A stretch of 64,000 nt of DNA from Sparassis latifolia (GCA_018466975.1 CM031562.1:3906001-3970000), one strand, 5' to 3'. Positions 22,482-35,164 are shown, numbered from the stretch's first letter. Numbers and translations: made by a program. Notes: a model not told the origin generated them from the sequence alone.

Positions 22482-23790
22482 CTACGAGAGAACGGGTACT
22501 GGTGGAAGACGCATAATAACATATCCAGCTGTACGGTATACATGCCTCATGCTTTTCAGAAAGCGTACAAACATCCCATTATGCCTTCGGACGATTTGCG
22601 GGCGAAGCTTCCACCATGATAACTTCGACTGAATTTCGGCAAGGCGCTCAGCGACTTGATCAATTGTCGGACGCTTCCCTGGCTCTTCTTGCACCATGTC
22701 GGCAATGAGAGAGTCCAGGAACTCCAATCTGCGATACCTCTGCAGTCATCGTGGTGGTGAACACATACATAAAAAGCGAGTGAAAGTTTCGCTGACCTCA
22801 AAAAGCCCTGTCGCATCAAATTTCCCAGATAGTAGATGTCGGTAACGAAGGGATCACTCGCTTTGTTATAACCTTCTCCCTGAAATTCCGGAACACTCTT
22901 ATCCCCGCCTAGGATTGGGAGCTCCAAAGAAGGACTGTCTTTCGGATCGTACTTCCTAGACAATCCAAAATCCACGTAGTAGTACTTTGTAGGTCGTCGT
23001 ATCCGCGTATAGCACTTGGCAGATCCGCTGAGATCCGGCTTCTCGGTGTCTAACAGCGGATGATACAAGTCTGGATACATCGTGGGCTCCATCATGGTAT
23101 TTAGTTGGCTGCAGTCGCTACAAGACAAAGTGTGTGAGACACATTGAAAGCATGCAATATGACACCCACCGATGAGCGACACGATATCTATGCATAAAAG
23201 CCATTCCCTGGTTTCATTTTTTGAAAATAATTAGAGCGGCTCGACCAGAAGTAAAAGTTCATCATACCTCAATCATTTGACGGAAAAATTCGACAGCCTC
23301 TCCAACTGTTTCAAACCTGGGATCATCGTAAAGTCGGAGCAATGGCATCACTAATAAGACAATGTCGTCATCGAGGGGATCTTGCAGGACCTCGAAGATA
23401 GGATCGGAGTGGTTTCGCCTGTCCGAACGGATGGGTGCTGACGAAAAAAAATTGGCCGATCTCCGCTTCATATGGATGAACAGACTTCTTAACTTTCTTG
23501 AGTATAACCACTGTCCCATCCTTCTCGCGGACTGCGTCCAAGATGTACGCATGCTAGATGTAGCTACTGAGAGAATGCAGATGTAGTAGGTAGAGAACGC
23601 TCACGCTCGCGGGATGCCCATCCTCGCAATCAAAATATTCTTTGTCTGTTCCAAGCCATGAAGGTTTCCAGTCCGTCCTGTACCGCGGCCGAAGCATATA
23701 ACCGTGATCGAGAAGCCACCTCTGACGATCGCGCCAATAGGCTTCTGGAGATGCAAGTTCACCAGGTGTAGCTCTAGTGGTTGAAGACAT
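22482..23790 (-). CDS. Kinase-like protein D (homopolymer frame break)
   Basis: Starts at ATG 23790. N-terminus: YWRDRQRWLLDHGYMLRPRY, then FDCEDGHPAS and a GTGAGC intron. N-lobe: DGTVVILKKVKKSVHPYEAE. One extra base in the A8 run at 23444-23451 shifts the frame just before SSAPIRSDRRNH. Catalytic loop HRYRVAHR|DCSQLN; activation segment YYYVDFGLSRKYDPKD; C-lobe TDIYYLGNLMRQGF and EEPGKRPTIDQVAERLAEIQ. A second phase mismatch may exist at the last intron donor (about 22802). Of the kinases here it is closest to A and to the intact copy at 33836, including shared 3' flanking sequence. It faces P5. Confidence 0.75.
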
Positions 23791-24507
23791 GGTATAGAAG
23801 GAATCAACGAACGGCACAAGCACTAGGTTGTGCGCCAAAGAAGGGACCTGTGTAGGATGTCGGAGCCCAGGGATCAGGTGTGTATAAGTTGTGGCGGGTA
23901 TGTAATAGTTGCGAGAGCAAAACAATGGCAGCCTTTCACAGCTGAAATATTAATTGTTCACCGAGCTCATCGTGTGATCGTGTCACGCTACAGATCGATC
24001 ACTTGGGTTGGTGTCTCATCGAGCAGTTTTCTCCAATCACTTCGAATTCCGAGTCCAGTAACGGACGGTACTATTCCTAATTTAAAGTTGAAAAAACACC
24101 AGAGCTTGAACTTCTACTGACAAAGTCCCAAGATCTGGGCGACCGACACTCATTCAGCTATCTCAACGCCGTTTCGACATCTCCTTTGCATGCGATGTTG
24201 TCAAAGAAATCCTTCACGTGGCCCCTGGACAGTGGGTACGTGCACGACTCGTCCTGATTACATACACCATATTGGACTGACGTTGTCGAACAATTGCAGT
24301 ACAAGCGGTCGTTCACGTAATATCACACAAGTACCCAGCAAGTAACCCATGGACCCTCTGCGTATCTTTGCCGACTATTGTGCTAAAAGCGTCAATGCTC
24401 GTCCTTCCAAATGCGATGGTTGAGCATGCAGACAGCTATATATGCAATGAACTTCAAGTTGTGATCGGCATCTCTAGCTTTCCCTCGTCATTCCTTCTTC
24501 CTAACCC

Positions 24508-25718
24508 ATGTCAGCATTTGTCACTCTCTCAGACGATGAGCCCGAGGCTATCGAGCTGCCTGCAAGTCAGCTAGTGCAGTACAGATTAGCAAGCCTCACT
24601 GGACCGGGAAGTTCGCGCCGAATGGGTTGCTGGAGAGGGCCAATCAATACGACAATACCTCGATGGAAGTTCTGGCAGCTAATCGTAGAGTCATGGATTC
24701 GGGGATACTCTCGCGACATCAGATCGAATTTGACCTGTGAGCAAGACTCTCTGAAATATGGCAGTTCGGCTGACATATTGCAGGTTGACGGGCAAACAGA
24801 AGAAGCTGGTAGCATACAGTACCCTCGAAGCGACCAAGTCTCTATTCGAGATTAGAAAGCACAAGAATGAATCGAAACGACTAACTCACAAAATCACGGT
24901 AATTAACATCCATTCCGTTCTGTTCAACTCCGTACCTAATCAACTCCCCATGGCCCTGAAGATTTCTTCGCAAGAAGCGCGGAGTACCTATCTGTGGTTG
25001 GAGAGAGCATCTCCGCTGAACGAGACGCAATCTGATTCTGAAGAACAGAGTGAAGGTAAGTAACGTTCTTGCAACCGATCTCCACATCAAATGACAACAG
25101 AACCATCCTCAGGTTCGCACTATGAGGATCACGAGGGATTGGACTCATCGGAGGATGCGCAGAGTGACATACCAGCGACACACGATATGACGAACGAAAC
25201 GACTGGTGTGGAGCACGAAGGGGCGCTGGGTATGTTTCAGAAGAGCATACACCGCTATCGTCATGCTCAATGATAAGACAGTCACTGGAGCCCCAAATGA
25301 GAGCCAGGAACTACACGCGGATACAGCACTCAGGCTAAACCCCTTCCGAGACGATGATACTCTAGGTGAGCTCTGCGGCCACTACTCTGTCAGGATATGG
25401 TGACTGACTCCTGACCTCAAGATCGATTCCATCAATGGTTGGCCAGTGCTGCACACGGTCACGAAGGAAATTTTGTTCCCAGTACAAGTGAGTTCATCGT
25501 ATTGTTGGGTAGGTATTCAGAACCTGAATATTCGCTGGATCAGCTCCGTCTTTGTATTCTTTTAGTTGCGGTGAACCATCTGGTATGTGCGAGGCTCATC
25601 CTTGTCTGATACTCGCTGACGACATTCATTTGCAGGTGTCGGGTTGTCTGTAGTACGAGAGTCTCAAGGTCATGACCTTTCATCTCGGGACGGTCACGAT
25701 GTTGAAGGTTTCCAATGA
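24508..25718 (+). CDS. P-family protein P5, unknown function
   Basis: Starts at ATG 24508 (MSAFVTLSDDEPEAIELPAS, compare VSDDALNAIH in P3). After a probable one-base slip near 24590 the frame reads WTGKFAPNGLLERANQYDNT then EVLAANRRVMDSG, aligned with P3. Across an intron (GTGAGC, about 24737; ATTGCAG, 24784) comes KQKKLVAYSTLEATKSLFEI, the second half of the P core. Later exons are acidic and serine-rich (HYEDHEGLDSSEDAQSD) and contain the conserved LNPFRDDDTLG motif. The last exon probably ends at TGA 25716-25718. Intermediate exon joins are not fully verified. It faces kinase D. Confidence 0.55.
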
Positions 25719-26274
25719 TACACCCAGAGATCGGTGTTCACACGTTTGAGATTTGATAAATTTCCATATCTCTCTACACTTCTGTCTTGCCAGTCAGTTG
25801 CCAATGGTGGGTAGATAGCATTATGCTCGCGGAACATATACTTGCTCTCATACCGACCCCGCGAGCTCTCCTGCAGCTACGGCATTTCTCCCAACGAGCT
25901 CTGTTCTCCTTTTTTTGCGCACCTGCTAGTTGTCTATGGCACATACGGCTCGCAATCACCTCAATTTTTGCTCGATGCAGCAAGGATGATTTCCTGTGTT
26001 TGCTACAGTAATGAATGCACCTTTATTCCTATTGTCAGGAGGTCAGGAGGTCGAAGGCGACGACCACGAGCACCACTTTGCCGAGGTGCTGGGCCGTATG
26101 TGCTCTTGCTGGGTACAAAAATCAATCACTCTGATGACTTACATAGCAAGGAAGGTATTCCTTTCGTCTTGTCAGGTCTTCAGCTGAAATAGTGGCAGGT
26201 TCGGGTACAAACGGCCTTCGTGCCAAACTACGAAAGAATACTTCGGTGAACGTCTGTCCTCCCAAATGAGGAAG

Positions 26275-26580
26275 ATTAGCACCGAATCAAACTTCCGGGA
26301 ATCGTGGCAGGGTTAGTTGTGGGAATCGATGAAGATGTTCAATGCAGGCCGTCGAGACGATGGCGACGCTTGATGCCGAAGCCTGACACTGGGCCGTCGA
26401 AACGTTTCTCGCAGTTTCTCCCCAAAGCTCAAGGCTCATTGGAGACCGTCGCGTGCGCAAACCATTATTAGAATGGTGTGAACTACGGAGACTTATTTGT
26501 TTCTGTGACCAATGTGATTAGTGTTTCCATTCGTGACATACAAGGCAGACCATTTGGAGTGATATCCGTGAGCCCGAGTT
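26275..26580. repeat. Diverged direct repeat, copy 2
   Basis: Counterpart of 21840-22130; the clearest shared run is GCAGACCATTTGGAGTGATA. Together the copies suggest an old tandem duplication of a ~4.4-kb kinase/P unit. Confidence 0.5.
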
Positions 26581-27573
26581 TGTTGTATGCCAGTTGTGCT
26601 ACTTCATCCCATTCTTCGGAAGTTCTGCACGAACGCATATTCGCTCCGAATCATAGGTCGCTTTGGCACCAAACACCCTGCTTCCCGCTGCACGTTCAGC
26701 AACGGATCGTGGCGAACCATTGATGTACGAGCCGCGTGTCAGACAAATACATCTCGTGCTGTTATCGTCATGCGATCATGGAGGGCTACGAACGAAGTAA
26801 AAATGTGTTTCCCGATTTAATTTGACGTAGCAGCAACGATATCTATGGATACAACAGGTACTATAGCAGGAGACGTCGGTAGGAAGCAACGAACACTAGA
26901 GAGTGGAGTGATGACTGCCTCTGAAATGCAACAGGTTTCATTGCTCCAATGTGGTATAGATGGTGCCTGCTAATGCCCTGGTTGTCTGCATATACCTTAA
27001 CGAATTCAGTCGTTGGATTCCTGTCGTTCATAGAGGTTACTTTCGAGATGATTCGGGATCAGAGGGGTTATCTCTGTAATTATGGCCTAGGCCGGATAAA
27101 CTCCGGAAGGTGTGTGTGGATTATCAAATATCTGCTACACGCACGATCACTGCACACGGTCATGAATGTGGGCAGTTAAGGCTTTAAAATATTTGCTCAC
27201 CCCTCGAAATCCATAACCACCATTGTAGGGTTCATGGAAGTCTTCAGTCTGCAATGCATCATACACTTCCACTTGCGCAGGATCAGCTACATATCTAACC
27301 CATCGTGGACCTCGTACTTACAAGGTGCATGCTGATCACTGGGAGGACATGAAGAATCTGAAGGGTCATCTTCCGTGTGCTCTTGTATGTTGGCGAGAAT
27401 TACGAAAGACGGATTGTTAGACAGAATGTGCGAGTCACATGTTGTATAACTTACGACTACATACCGGCCCTTCAGGACGATCACCTTTTCTGCACTCAGA
27501 TGTACTTGTATTGCTATCAATCGGAGTCTCGTTACTCACTAATTGGATTCTCATTCAGCAATGATGATAATTA
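26581..27573. other. No assignable gene
   Basis: Scattered short frames. 27287-27520 (minus) may hold 3' exons of P6 (acidic stretch EHTEDDPSDSSCPPSDQ), but no joins can be proven. Confidence 0.3.
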
Positions 27574-28160
27574 TCAACCCTGTGAAACAACAGACCCACC
27601 GATTCGTCCCTGCGCGTCCTTGTTGGTATGTGGAGTACCATGCGAATCAGGAGACACAGTTCCACTTTCTTTCTGCTTCCACATCGCATTGCTTCTTGCG
27701 TCTTGGGAGGATCGCTTAAAGGAAAGATGGGTCTCAATGCTCGGGGAAATGGCTTGTGTACTTACAACTGTATCCGTTTTGAGAATCTTAGCATCCTCCT
27801 CGTACGCTACAACTTTCGACCGGTTGAATAATGAAGTCATGAGGCCATATTTGCCCATAGATGCGCGTGTTAAACGCAGACTGTACAAGATGGATGAGAC
27901 ACGTCTACACAGGAATTGACACACTGAGAAACAAACCCATCGTATTTCTGATGAAGCTTTGAATGCACGCTGTCTTCCATAATGCCAATGTTCTCCTCTA
28001 GGATCCTCAGGGTGTCCTCTTGATGTTGATCGCCCTTCCTCACAACAGCCGCGGGGTTGAGGGCAGAGAAAGAAAGACGAATCTTGCCATTAGATGCAGA
28101 ACCAGCATCGTCTTTTCCAGATTCCCTGTCGTCCAGTGGTGCGAATTCGTTGGTAGCCAT
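27574..28160 (-). CDS. P-family protein P6, unknown function
   Basis: Starts at ATG 28160 (MATNEFAPLDDRESGKDDAG). The P core reads SALNPAAVVRKGDQHQEDTL then RILEENIGIMEDSVH, matching FTPRGLLERGDKYRNSSLRM of P3. After an intron whose acceptor is TTGTACAG (about 27886), the second half reads MTSLFNRSKVVAYEEDAKIL. A Ser/Thr/Gly tail follows, ending at 27574 unless further exons exist downstream. Low identity but the same order and exon break as P3 and P7 support membership. It faces the intact kinase at 28841 across ~680 bp. Confidence 0.5.
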
Positions 28161-28840
28161 ACTCAAGGTGATAGAGGTTGCGTTGGAACTTGGAGCGATG
28201 TTCTGCGTGGAGTCGGTCTATATAGGTGAGTCGCAACACGGTAAGGTCGGTTTACAAATGGAGAACAATAGCAAGGAAGCCGAGAACAGACAATATATGC
28301 ATGCTCGAGGTCATTCTGCAGGAGCCGGATGACCCACATTGAATCGGTATGATACAACTGCCACATACATTTCTGTAGACAAAGCGGCTTCGGCCTCGAA
28401 ACCATCACGATCGAACAGGAAACCACGACATGCCTTGTTGTCCTTAGCAAGTCGTTGAGTTTACGTACGTCGTTGATTCGAAGGAGGTTGACAAATTCTT
28501 GGCTGTTGGTGTCATATACTAAGTAAACCTTTCGTCGACTCTGTTATCCGAGCCTCTTGAGACTGTAGCTGCTCATCCGCAATGAGTGCATGCGGCCAAC
28601 AGTTCCTGTTCGATAATGTCAAAAGTCTAATACGAGAAACAACGACCAGTGGCTTGGGTTGAGCCTGAGACCGCGGAGTTACAGCGCTGATCGAGATCGC
28701 CAGAAAAGGCAGGTTGAACAATAACCGGAACCAAACACTGCAGTCTCGCAGATCTAGAGACAGTCCCTCTTTTTTTGCGACAGCGATCACGCTAGTAGTA
28801 CTCACGCACACCGACTCCTCCCTCCACTCGAAGAGTTCGG

Positions 28841-30135
28841 ATGGCCCATCCAAATTCTGCTCTCAGTGACAGTGAAACGTACTGGCGAGATAGCCAGGCA
28901 TGGCTCAAGGAACGCGGATATCTGCTTCGACCACGGTATAGGGCAGACTGGAAACCTTCATGGGAGACAACCTCCAAGGACCCCTACCATTGCGAAGATA
29001 GTCTCACTCTAAGGGTTCGTTCTTCAGCTTGCATTCGCAGGATGTCTGCTAAATGGTGCCAATAGCGGTCAACAATCATAGATGCTACTCGCACCTCGGA
29101 TGGAACCGTAGTCGCCCTAAAGAAGGTCTCCAAGTCCACGCATCCCCATGAAGCAGAGATCGGCCAGTTCTTCTCAAGTGAACCGCTCCGCTCCGACCCG
29201 CAGAATCGTTGCATCGCCATCCACGCGGTTCTGCAAGATCCTACGGATCAGGATCTTATTGTACTTGTGATGCCCTTCCTACGCATCTATAATAACCCCC
29301 GCTTTGACACTATAGGAGAGGCAGTCGAGTTCTTTCGACAGATATTTGTGGTGAGCTCTCGAATACGCTATGTCGTCGAATGAACGTTTGACCCATTTTC
29401 TCAGGCATTACAATTTATGCACCATAATCATGTCGCGCACCGGTGCGTGACCCGAATGCATGTGGTTGGCGCCCCTGCTGATACTTTCGTCGCGTAGCGA
29501 CTGCATGACTCTCAATATCATGATGGATCCCCTTCCTATGTATCCCCACCTGTACCATCCGGTACGCGTGAACAGAAACCGACAGTTCACCGGAAATGCG
29601 AAACGTTATACGCGCACCCAACGTCCAACGAAGTATTATCTCGTAGATTTCGGTCTCTCCAGAAAGTACAATCCCGATGACGGTCCGCCTGAGGAGCTTC
29701 CCATACTCGGCGGGGACAAGAGTGTCCCAGAGTTCCAGGGAGAGGGTTACAATGTAGCCTCTGATCCATTCCCAACCGATATATACTACCTGGGAAATAT
29801 GATACGCATGGATTTCCTGCGGGTCAGTGATTATCTCCGTTGCCTCATTTAATGCCCATTCACGCCTTTACTTGATCCAGAAGTATCACGGGTTCGAGTT
29901 CATGAGTGAACTGGTATCGGACATGGTGCATAAGGAGCCCGTGAAGCGTCCAACTATTGACCAGGTGATTTCGCGCTTCGACGACATTTGGCTCCCGTTG
30001 TCTACGCGAAAGTTGCGCTCTGAACTTGTGCGGAAGCAGGACGACCTTCTGCTCCGATTTTTCAAAAGAATCAGACACATTTATCGCACGGTCGGATATG
30101 TCGCCAGACGATTACCACCATTGCCGACTCCATGA
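28841..30135 (+). CDS. Intact kinase-like protein (358 aa)
   Basis: Five exons: 28841-29014, 29066-29350, 29405-29442, 29498-29822 and 29881-30135, 1,077 nt in frame with no break. N-terminal signature: ETYWRDSQAWLKERGYLLRP. N-lobe: DGTVVALKKVSKSTHPHEAE, giving the VAxK lysine and a helix-C glutamate. Catalytic loop HNHVAHR|DCMTLN restores HRDxxxxN across intron 3. Activation segment: YYLVDFGLSRKYNPDDG. C-lobe: DPFPTDIYYLGNMIRMDF and KEPVKRPTIDQVISRFDD. No glycine-rich loop of the GxGxxG type is visible, so the N-lobe is atypical. Predicted Ser/Thr-type kinase of a polypore-expanded family; substrates unknown. Confidence 0.85.
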
Positions 30136-31893
30136 TTTTCATATCGTACATCATTCACAACGCTCTATCCAAGTACCGCCTCCCATCCATACCCGTTATG
30201 TTGCTTAGCTATGCTCACCGCTCCGATGTAATTCACACTCACGTCTTGATATACCTGTACTCCATATGGTACTCTCGAGGTCGGTCACAGTGCGACACCA
30301 TCTGCCTTCCAGGGCCCGCGGCAAAACTTACATGCCCTCTCTACGATGGCAGGGGGGCCTTCCACCACCCTCCGTGACGCTCCCGAGGGTCGCGAACGGT
30401 GCTTCCGCGCTGCGGTGGCACGTTTGGCGCATGCGCTGGAATAATAACATTTCTACCATTTCTACGTGATCTTGTGATAAACTTGTGATCCCTGCCTAGT
30501 ATCTGCTTTGTCTACGGTGCAAAGTGACAGCACATCACCCATGGGACGCTACCGAGAGCTCTCACGCAGTCTTGACACAATAATAACTGCACAATTCGCG
30601 ATCAAAGGCCTGGGCGGATACCGAGACTCCAGTAACACGTGGACCCACATTGGACCAATAGGCGTGCGTTGTTTTCCGCCCCGTGGATATTCAATTTTTG
30701 TCGAGGACGTAAGTGTTATCCGTGGTCAGACGCGGTCAAGCTCTTTGTTCTGATCCTTATCCATCAATCTCCTTGTCTTCAGCGTGATTATATCGACGAT
30801 ATCAATGGTCTAGGTACCTGTGTGAGTTGTCGCAACACATGATCTATTGGACATACCGGTCACGTATCCTCACTACCGTCCTTCCAACAACGACAGATTT
30901 CTGATATTGTTACGGAATTCCTGAAGGCCGAGCTTCCTGAGCACAGGCTACCGTTAGTGCTGTGTGCACGTTCCGGTGCATGTCGCTCCATATGACCCTT
31001 CACCTCGGTTCTGGAGAGCGAAGGTGCAGACTGGTCATATTTCAATGCCGTTCTAGCCTCGGTAACAGCGTCCGCCTTCCATTTCGGAGGCGTCATCTCA
31101 CTGATCTTGAAGGCTGCCGTGGTGAGTAATCTGCATGAACTATCTTCCAATTATTTGAAGCTGCGAACGATTGTTGCCATGTCTCAGGGAGCGCTCTCGG
31201 GCTGTGATCAACGACCGTCCAACTTCCGTGACATCACTGGGCAGGACAAACCGGCCCTCTTGCGGCGGATTGGCACGTTGCTGTAATTTTCTTGTGTAAA
31301 ATTGCGGGTTCGGTAGCTAGGCCCAACAGATGTGTGATGACAGCGCTCCCGACGTTGACTCGGCTCCCACCACAGAACAGCACGCTCAGACATCATCATC
31401 CCAGGAACGAATTGCTATAAACACTCTTCGAGGCATCCTGGTTGTCAGGCCGGTCATGAATGAACATGGGGAATCAGAAGCAACGATGATACATCAAGAG
31501 AGGAATATCGGTGATGCGCTGCGGATAGGCTGGAAATCACCACCGAAGGAACCACATAAGCGCGCGCGAACGTGGGTCTCTGTGGGTCCATGTACGTGTA
31601 CAGTGGTGCAACGAGGAACCTGCATTGTCCCAAATTGACCTCCCTTTTATAACCATCAGATCGCTCGCACTGTATGACGTACATCGTCGAACAAGGAACT
31701 GAGTATTGGTAACGAGAAATTGCAAACAGTAAGCAGACAATACAGCAGTTTCGACCAGTGTTCTATCGTGCAACAAGGCCATAATATTCACATCTGCCAC
31801 CGGTAGATCCGACGCCAGCAGTGCATCTCACTGTTTATCGGCGTTTCTTAGCATACTCATCCCCGAGAATCGAGGAAAAAATCTTTCTATCTT

Positions 31894-31970
31894 CCCTGAA
31901 AGCCCTGAAAGCCCTGAAAGCCCTGAAAGCCCTGAAAGCCCTGAAAGCCCTGAAAGCCCTGAAAGCCCTG
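31894..31970. repeat. 9-bp minisatellite, eight and a half units
   Basis: CCCTGAAAG is repeated eight times without error from 31894 to 31965 and followed by CCCTG. The left arm (near 15270) has one unit plus the partial, so seven units (63 bp) were gained here or lost there after duplication. Confidence 0.9.
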
Positions 31971-32005
31971 ACCATCGCAGCTCGTCCGAGAGTAGTCATC
32001 GAGGC

Positions 32006-33304
32006 TCAAAATTGCTTGGGTTGTTCCAGATGGTCCTGCAAATTGGAGTCATCATTTACAGAGAAATATAGGAAGCTTGAGCACCTGCCTGCTGAATTGT
32101 CCGAAGTAAATGAACATAGCGATACTGCTGGCAGAGTACACTGCTTGAATCTTGAAAGATCGTGAGAAACTTAGAAACTCACTTGCGTCGTACTCGGCGT
32201 TGTTGTCGCTGCTTGTCTCGCCCTCGATATCGGCTTGCCTACTTGTCTCTCCGACGCCATTGTTGTCTCTGATTGTCTCGCCCTTGTCGCCACCGCCTCT
32301 GCTGATTTCGTCTTGGCCACGATCATCTCTGCTTGTCTCGCCCTCGCCATCGTTGTCCGGGCTTGTCTCGTGTATAGCACTGTTGGCCCCGTTGCGGTGA
32401 TGGAACTCATCTAATCGTTGGTCACTATTTGTTGAAGAACGGAATGCTATCAAGCTTACCGACTGTATGGTGGTCTCCGAAAGGATTCAATATATGAGCA
32501 AGATCCTTTATCGTTTGCAGGAGGTTGCGTTTCACATGTGGAGTTGCTGTATATAGTCATGGTTCGTCTACGTGGGTTGAGTATGCATGATGCAGTCATA
32601 AACATACCATGAGTACCCTCGGCACCTGCAAGGCCTTGGTCACTAGATGTCCCATCAACCGGCGAGCGTGGTTCTGGATCCTCCGTATTGGACGAAGAGG
32701 GGTTGGATGATTCTGCGGCACACGTGAGCGAAGTGCGCAAGCGACGAGAGCGTAACACCTACCCTGCTCTTCGCTGACTGCAGAATTCGTCCAGAGCTGC
32801 CGATTTTTCTCCCGCCATATGTACTTGCTGCACGATCGTTGCGACGACCGCTTTCACAGTTACGGAGAAAGGTGAGCTTATTCATTGCCCGTCCTGAAAT
32901 TACAATTCGCTGCGCACCACGAGGACACGATTGAGTTCCTTCTCGTCATTCTTGTAATCCTTGAATTTGGATCGATTCTGGAGGGCCTCAAGGGTGGTGT
33001 AGCTGATTAACTCGTCCCTTTTTGACAATAATCTGGCAAAGATGAATGATCTTAGCATACGCAAGAGCGTGAAAGCTTACTGATCATATTCTTTGTGGGA
33101 TACTCCGTGAGTAACAGGGTCAACGATTTTACGGTTTGTCGTGAGCATGCGCATCGAAGAATCCCGATATTTATCTCCTCTCTTCAATAGTTCGCCCGGT
33201 GTAAACTTCAGAGGTGATCGGGGTTTCTTGCCTTGCACCTTAGCAGCATATTCGCAGGCTGTATTAACAGCATTTAGCGCATCGTCTGAGACTGGGGGGA
33301 ACAT
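32006..33304 (-). CDS. P-family protein P7, inverted duplicate of P3
   Basis: Starts at ATG 33304 (MFPPVSDDALNAVNTACEYA) and ends at TGA 32008-32006, the same stop context as P3 (LEQPKQF). P core: LKFTPGELLKRGDKYRDSSM, then RDELISYTTLEALQNRSKFK. The conserved LNPFGD motif and the six 10-residue repeats are kept. Exon phases match P3 throughout where checked. The middle of the protein is about 87% identical to P3 and the N-terminal core is less so. It faces kinase A' across a 530-bp region, the same arrangement and distance as P3 and kinase A. Confidence 0.65.
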
Positions 33305-33345
33305 TGCGACTTCGCGAGGGATAACCGGAAGTCAGTACGCGGCCT

Positions 33346-33354
33346 GTTATATAG
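33346..33354 (-). promoter_or_regulatory. TATA-like box of P7
   Basis: CTATATAAC on the minus strand, about 45 bp upstream of the P7 ATG, equivalent in position to the TATA-like box of P3. Confidence 0.45.
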
Positions 33355-33835
33355 CTGTATAGCAACGAGAAACAACATTCGATGTAATGGACGATAAAGA
33401 CGTAATGGACGGTGGAATCAGAGCATAATTGAAGACCCTATACGAAGGACGAGTTTGTACTTTGGTCTGTACAGGCCATCAACTCACTACCGGCTGTTTT
33501 GACAGCACAACCCGATTGCATACTCTGGAATTCTATGGCGGCATACTGTAAGGATAGACGGTTCCCACAATTTGAAGGTTCTGAGCCGCTCCATGCGGAA
33601 CAATGTCTGAGTAAGGTGTAGAGATGATCATATGCGCCGCGGAAGTTTTTGTCAAGGCTCGTACATACCCTTACGTAAGTACCCCATTGTGTGGTTGTCT
33701 GCAATCGAGATTCGCAGGCACACAATTGAACATTTAAGGACCTGGATACACGGCGTTTATGCCACAGGCATTCAGTGCGTTTTCTTTCTTTAACCCTACC
33801 ACTTCACTGATCAAGCCGCTTGTGTCGTTCGCACC

Positions 33836-35164
33836 ATGGCCCCCAGCGATGGCAATCCTCCTTGGAAGCGTCATCAAGGTGAGATAACAGAGCCAGAGAC
33901 CTACTGGCGTGATCGTCAACAGTGGCTGTTGGAACGTGGTTATCTGCTTCGTCCACGATATCGAGTGGATTGGAAACCTTCCTGGGAGGGCACGAACAAA
34001 CGATATCATACCTGCGAAGACGGCATGGTTGCTCATGTACTGTGCATTCTTCCTACTGCATTCAGATCTCCGTTGACACGCACGCAGCACCCTTATATCC
34101 TCGATGCCGTTCGCCAAAGTGATGGAGCCGCAGTTGTTTTGAAAAAGACGAAGAAATCAACTCATCCTCACGAGGCGGAAATTGCCCAATTCCTCTCTTC
34201 CCCTCCACTCACTTCCGACCCTCGAAACCACTGTGTCTCCATCTACGAAACTCTCCAGGATCCCACAGAAGAGGACGTGGTGTTACTGGTGATGCCATTG
34301 CTCCGGCTTTATGATGAGCCCAGGTTTGAAACAGTCGGAGAGGCCGTCGAATTTTTTTGGCAAATGATCGAGGTGCGCGGTGTTAAATTGATCGCCCTTC
34401 TTTGCGCTAACATGACGCAACTCCCAGGGGATGCTCTTTATGCACGAACAACATGTTGCTCATCGGTTTGTTTATCGCCGTAGTACGGCCTGCGTTAGCC
34501 TGACGAGCTTATTCTCAGCGACTGCATGCAACTCAATACAATGATGGAGCCCACGATGTATCCAGATCTGTTTCACCCAGTTAAGTCCACAAAAAAGCAA
34601 GACCTCAGCGGCCCCGCCAAATACTATTCGCGAATAGAACGTCCACCCAGGTACTACTACGTGGATTTCGGATTGTCTAGGAAGTACGACCCAAAGGACG
34701 GTCCTCCTCTGGAGCCTCCGATCTTAGGCGGTGACAGGAGTGTTCCTGAATTTCAGGGGATTGGTTATCACAAAACCAGTGACCCCTTCCCTACCGACAT
34801 CTACTATCTGGGAAATTTGATACGACAAGGCTTCTTGCACGTTAGCGAAACTTTTTATTCACTTTGTATCTTTTCAATGTCCTCACCACCATTATGACTA
34901 CAGAGATATCGCGGACTGGAATTCATGGATGCTCTCGTTGCCGACATGGTGCAGGAAGAACCGGAAAAGCGTCCAACGATCGAGCAGGTCGCTGAGCGCT
35001 TTGCCGAAATCCGGTCAAAATTGTCGTGGTGGAAGTTGCGTTCGCAGATTGTCCGGAGGCATTATGGAATGTTCATACGTTTCCTGAGTGCCGTCAGACA
35101 CGTATACCGCACAGCAGGATTTGTTGTTAGGCGACTCCCACCGGTTCCCACTCCTCCCTCGTAG
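33836..35164 (+). CDS. Intact kinase-like protein A' (365 aa)
   Basis: Five exons: 33836-34027, 34088-34372, 34428-34465, 34519-34840 and 34904-35164, 1,098 nt in frame. ATG 33836 opens MAPSDGNPPWKRHQGEITEP, then ETYWRDRQQWLLERGYLLRP. Probable catalytic lysine K83 in AVVLKKTKKS, helix-C glutamate in HPHEAEI, HRD with D173 (HVAHRDCMQLN) and DFG at 221-223 (YYYVDFGLSRKY). C-lobe: DPFPTDIYYLGNLIRQGF and EEPEKRPTIEQVAERFAEIR. Intron 1 has an unusual donor (GTTGCT), and the whole exon 1-intron 1-exon 2 stretch stays open, so an unspliced isoform could be translated. It is the undamaged counterpart of kinase A. Confidence 0.85.
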
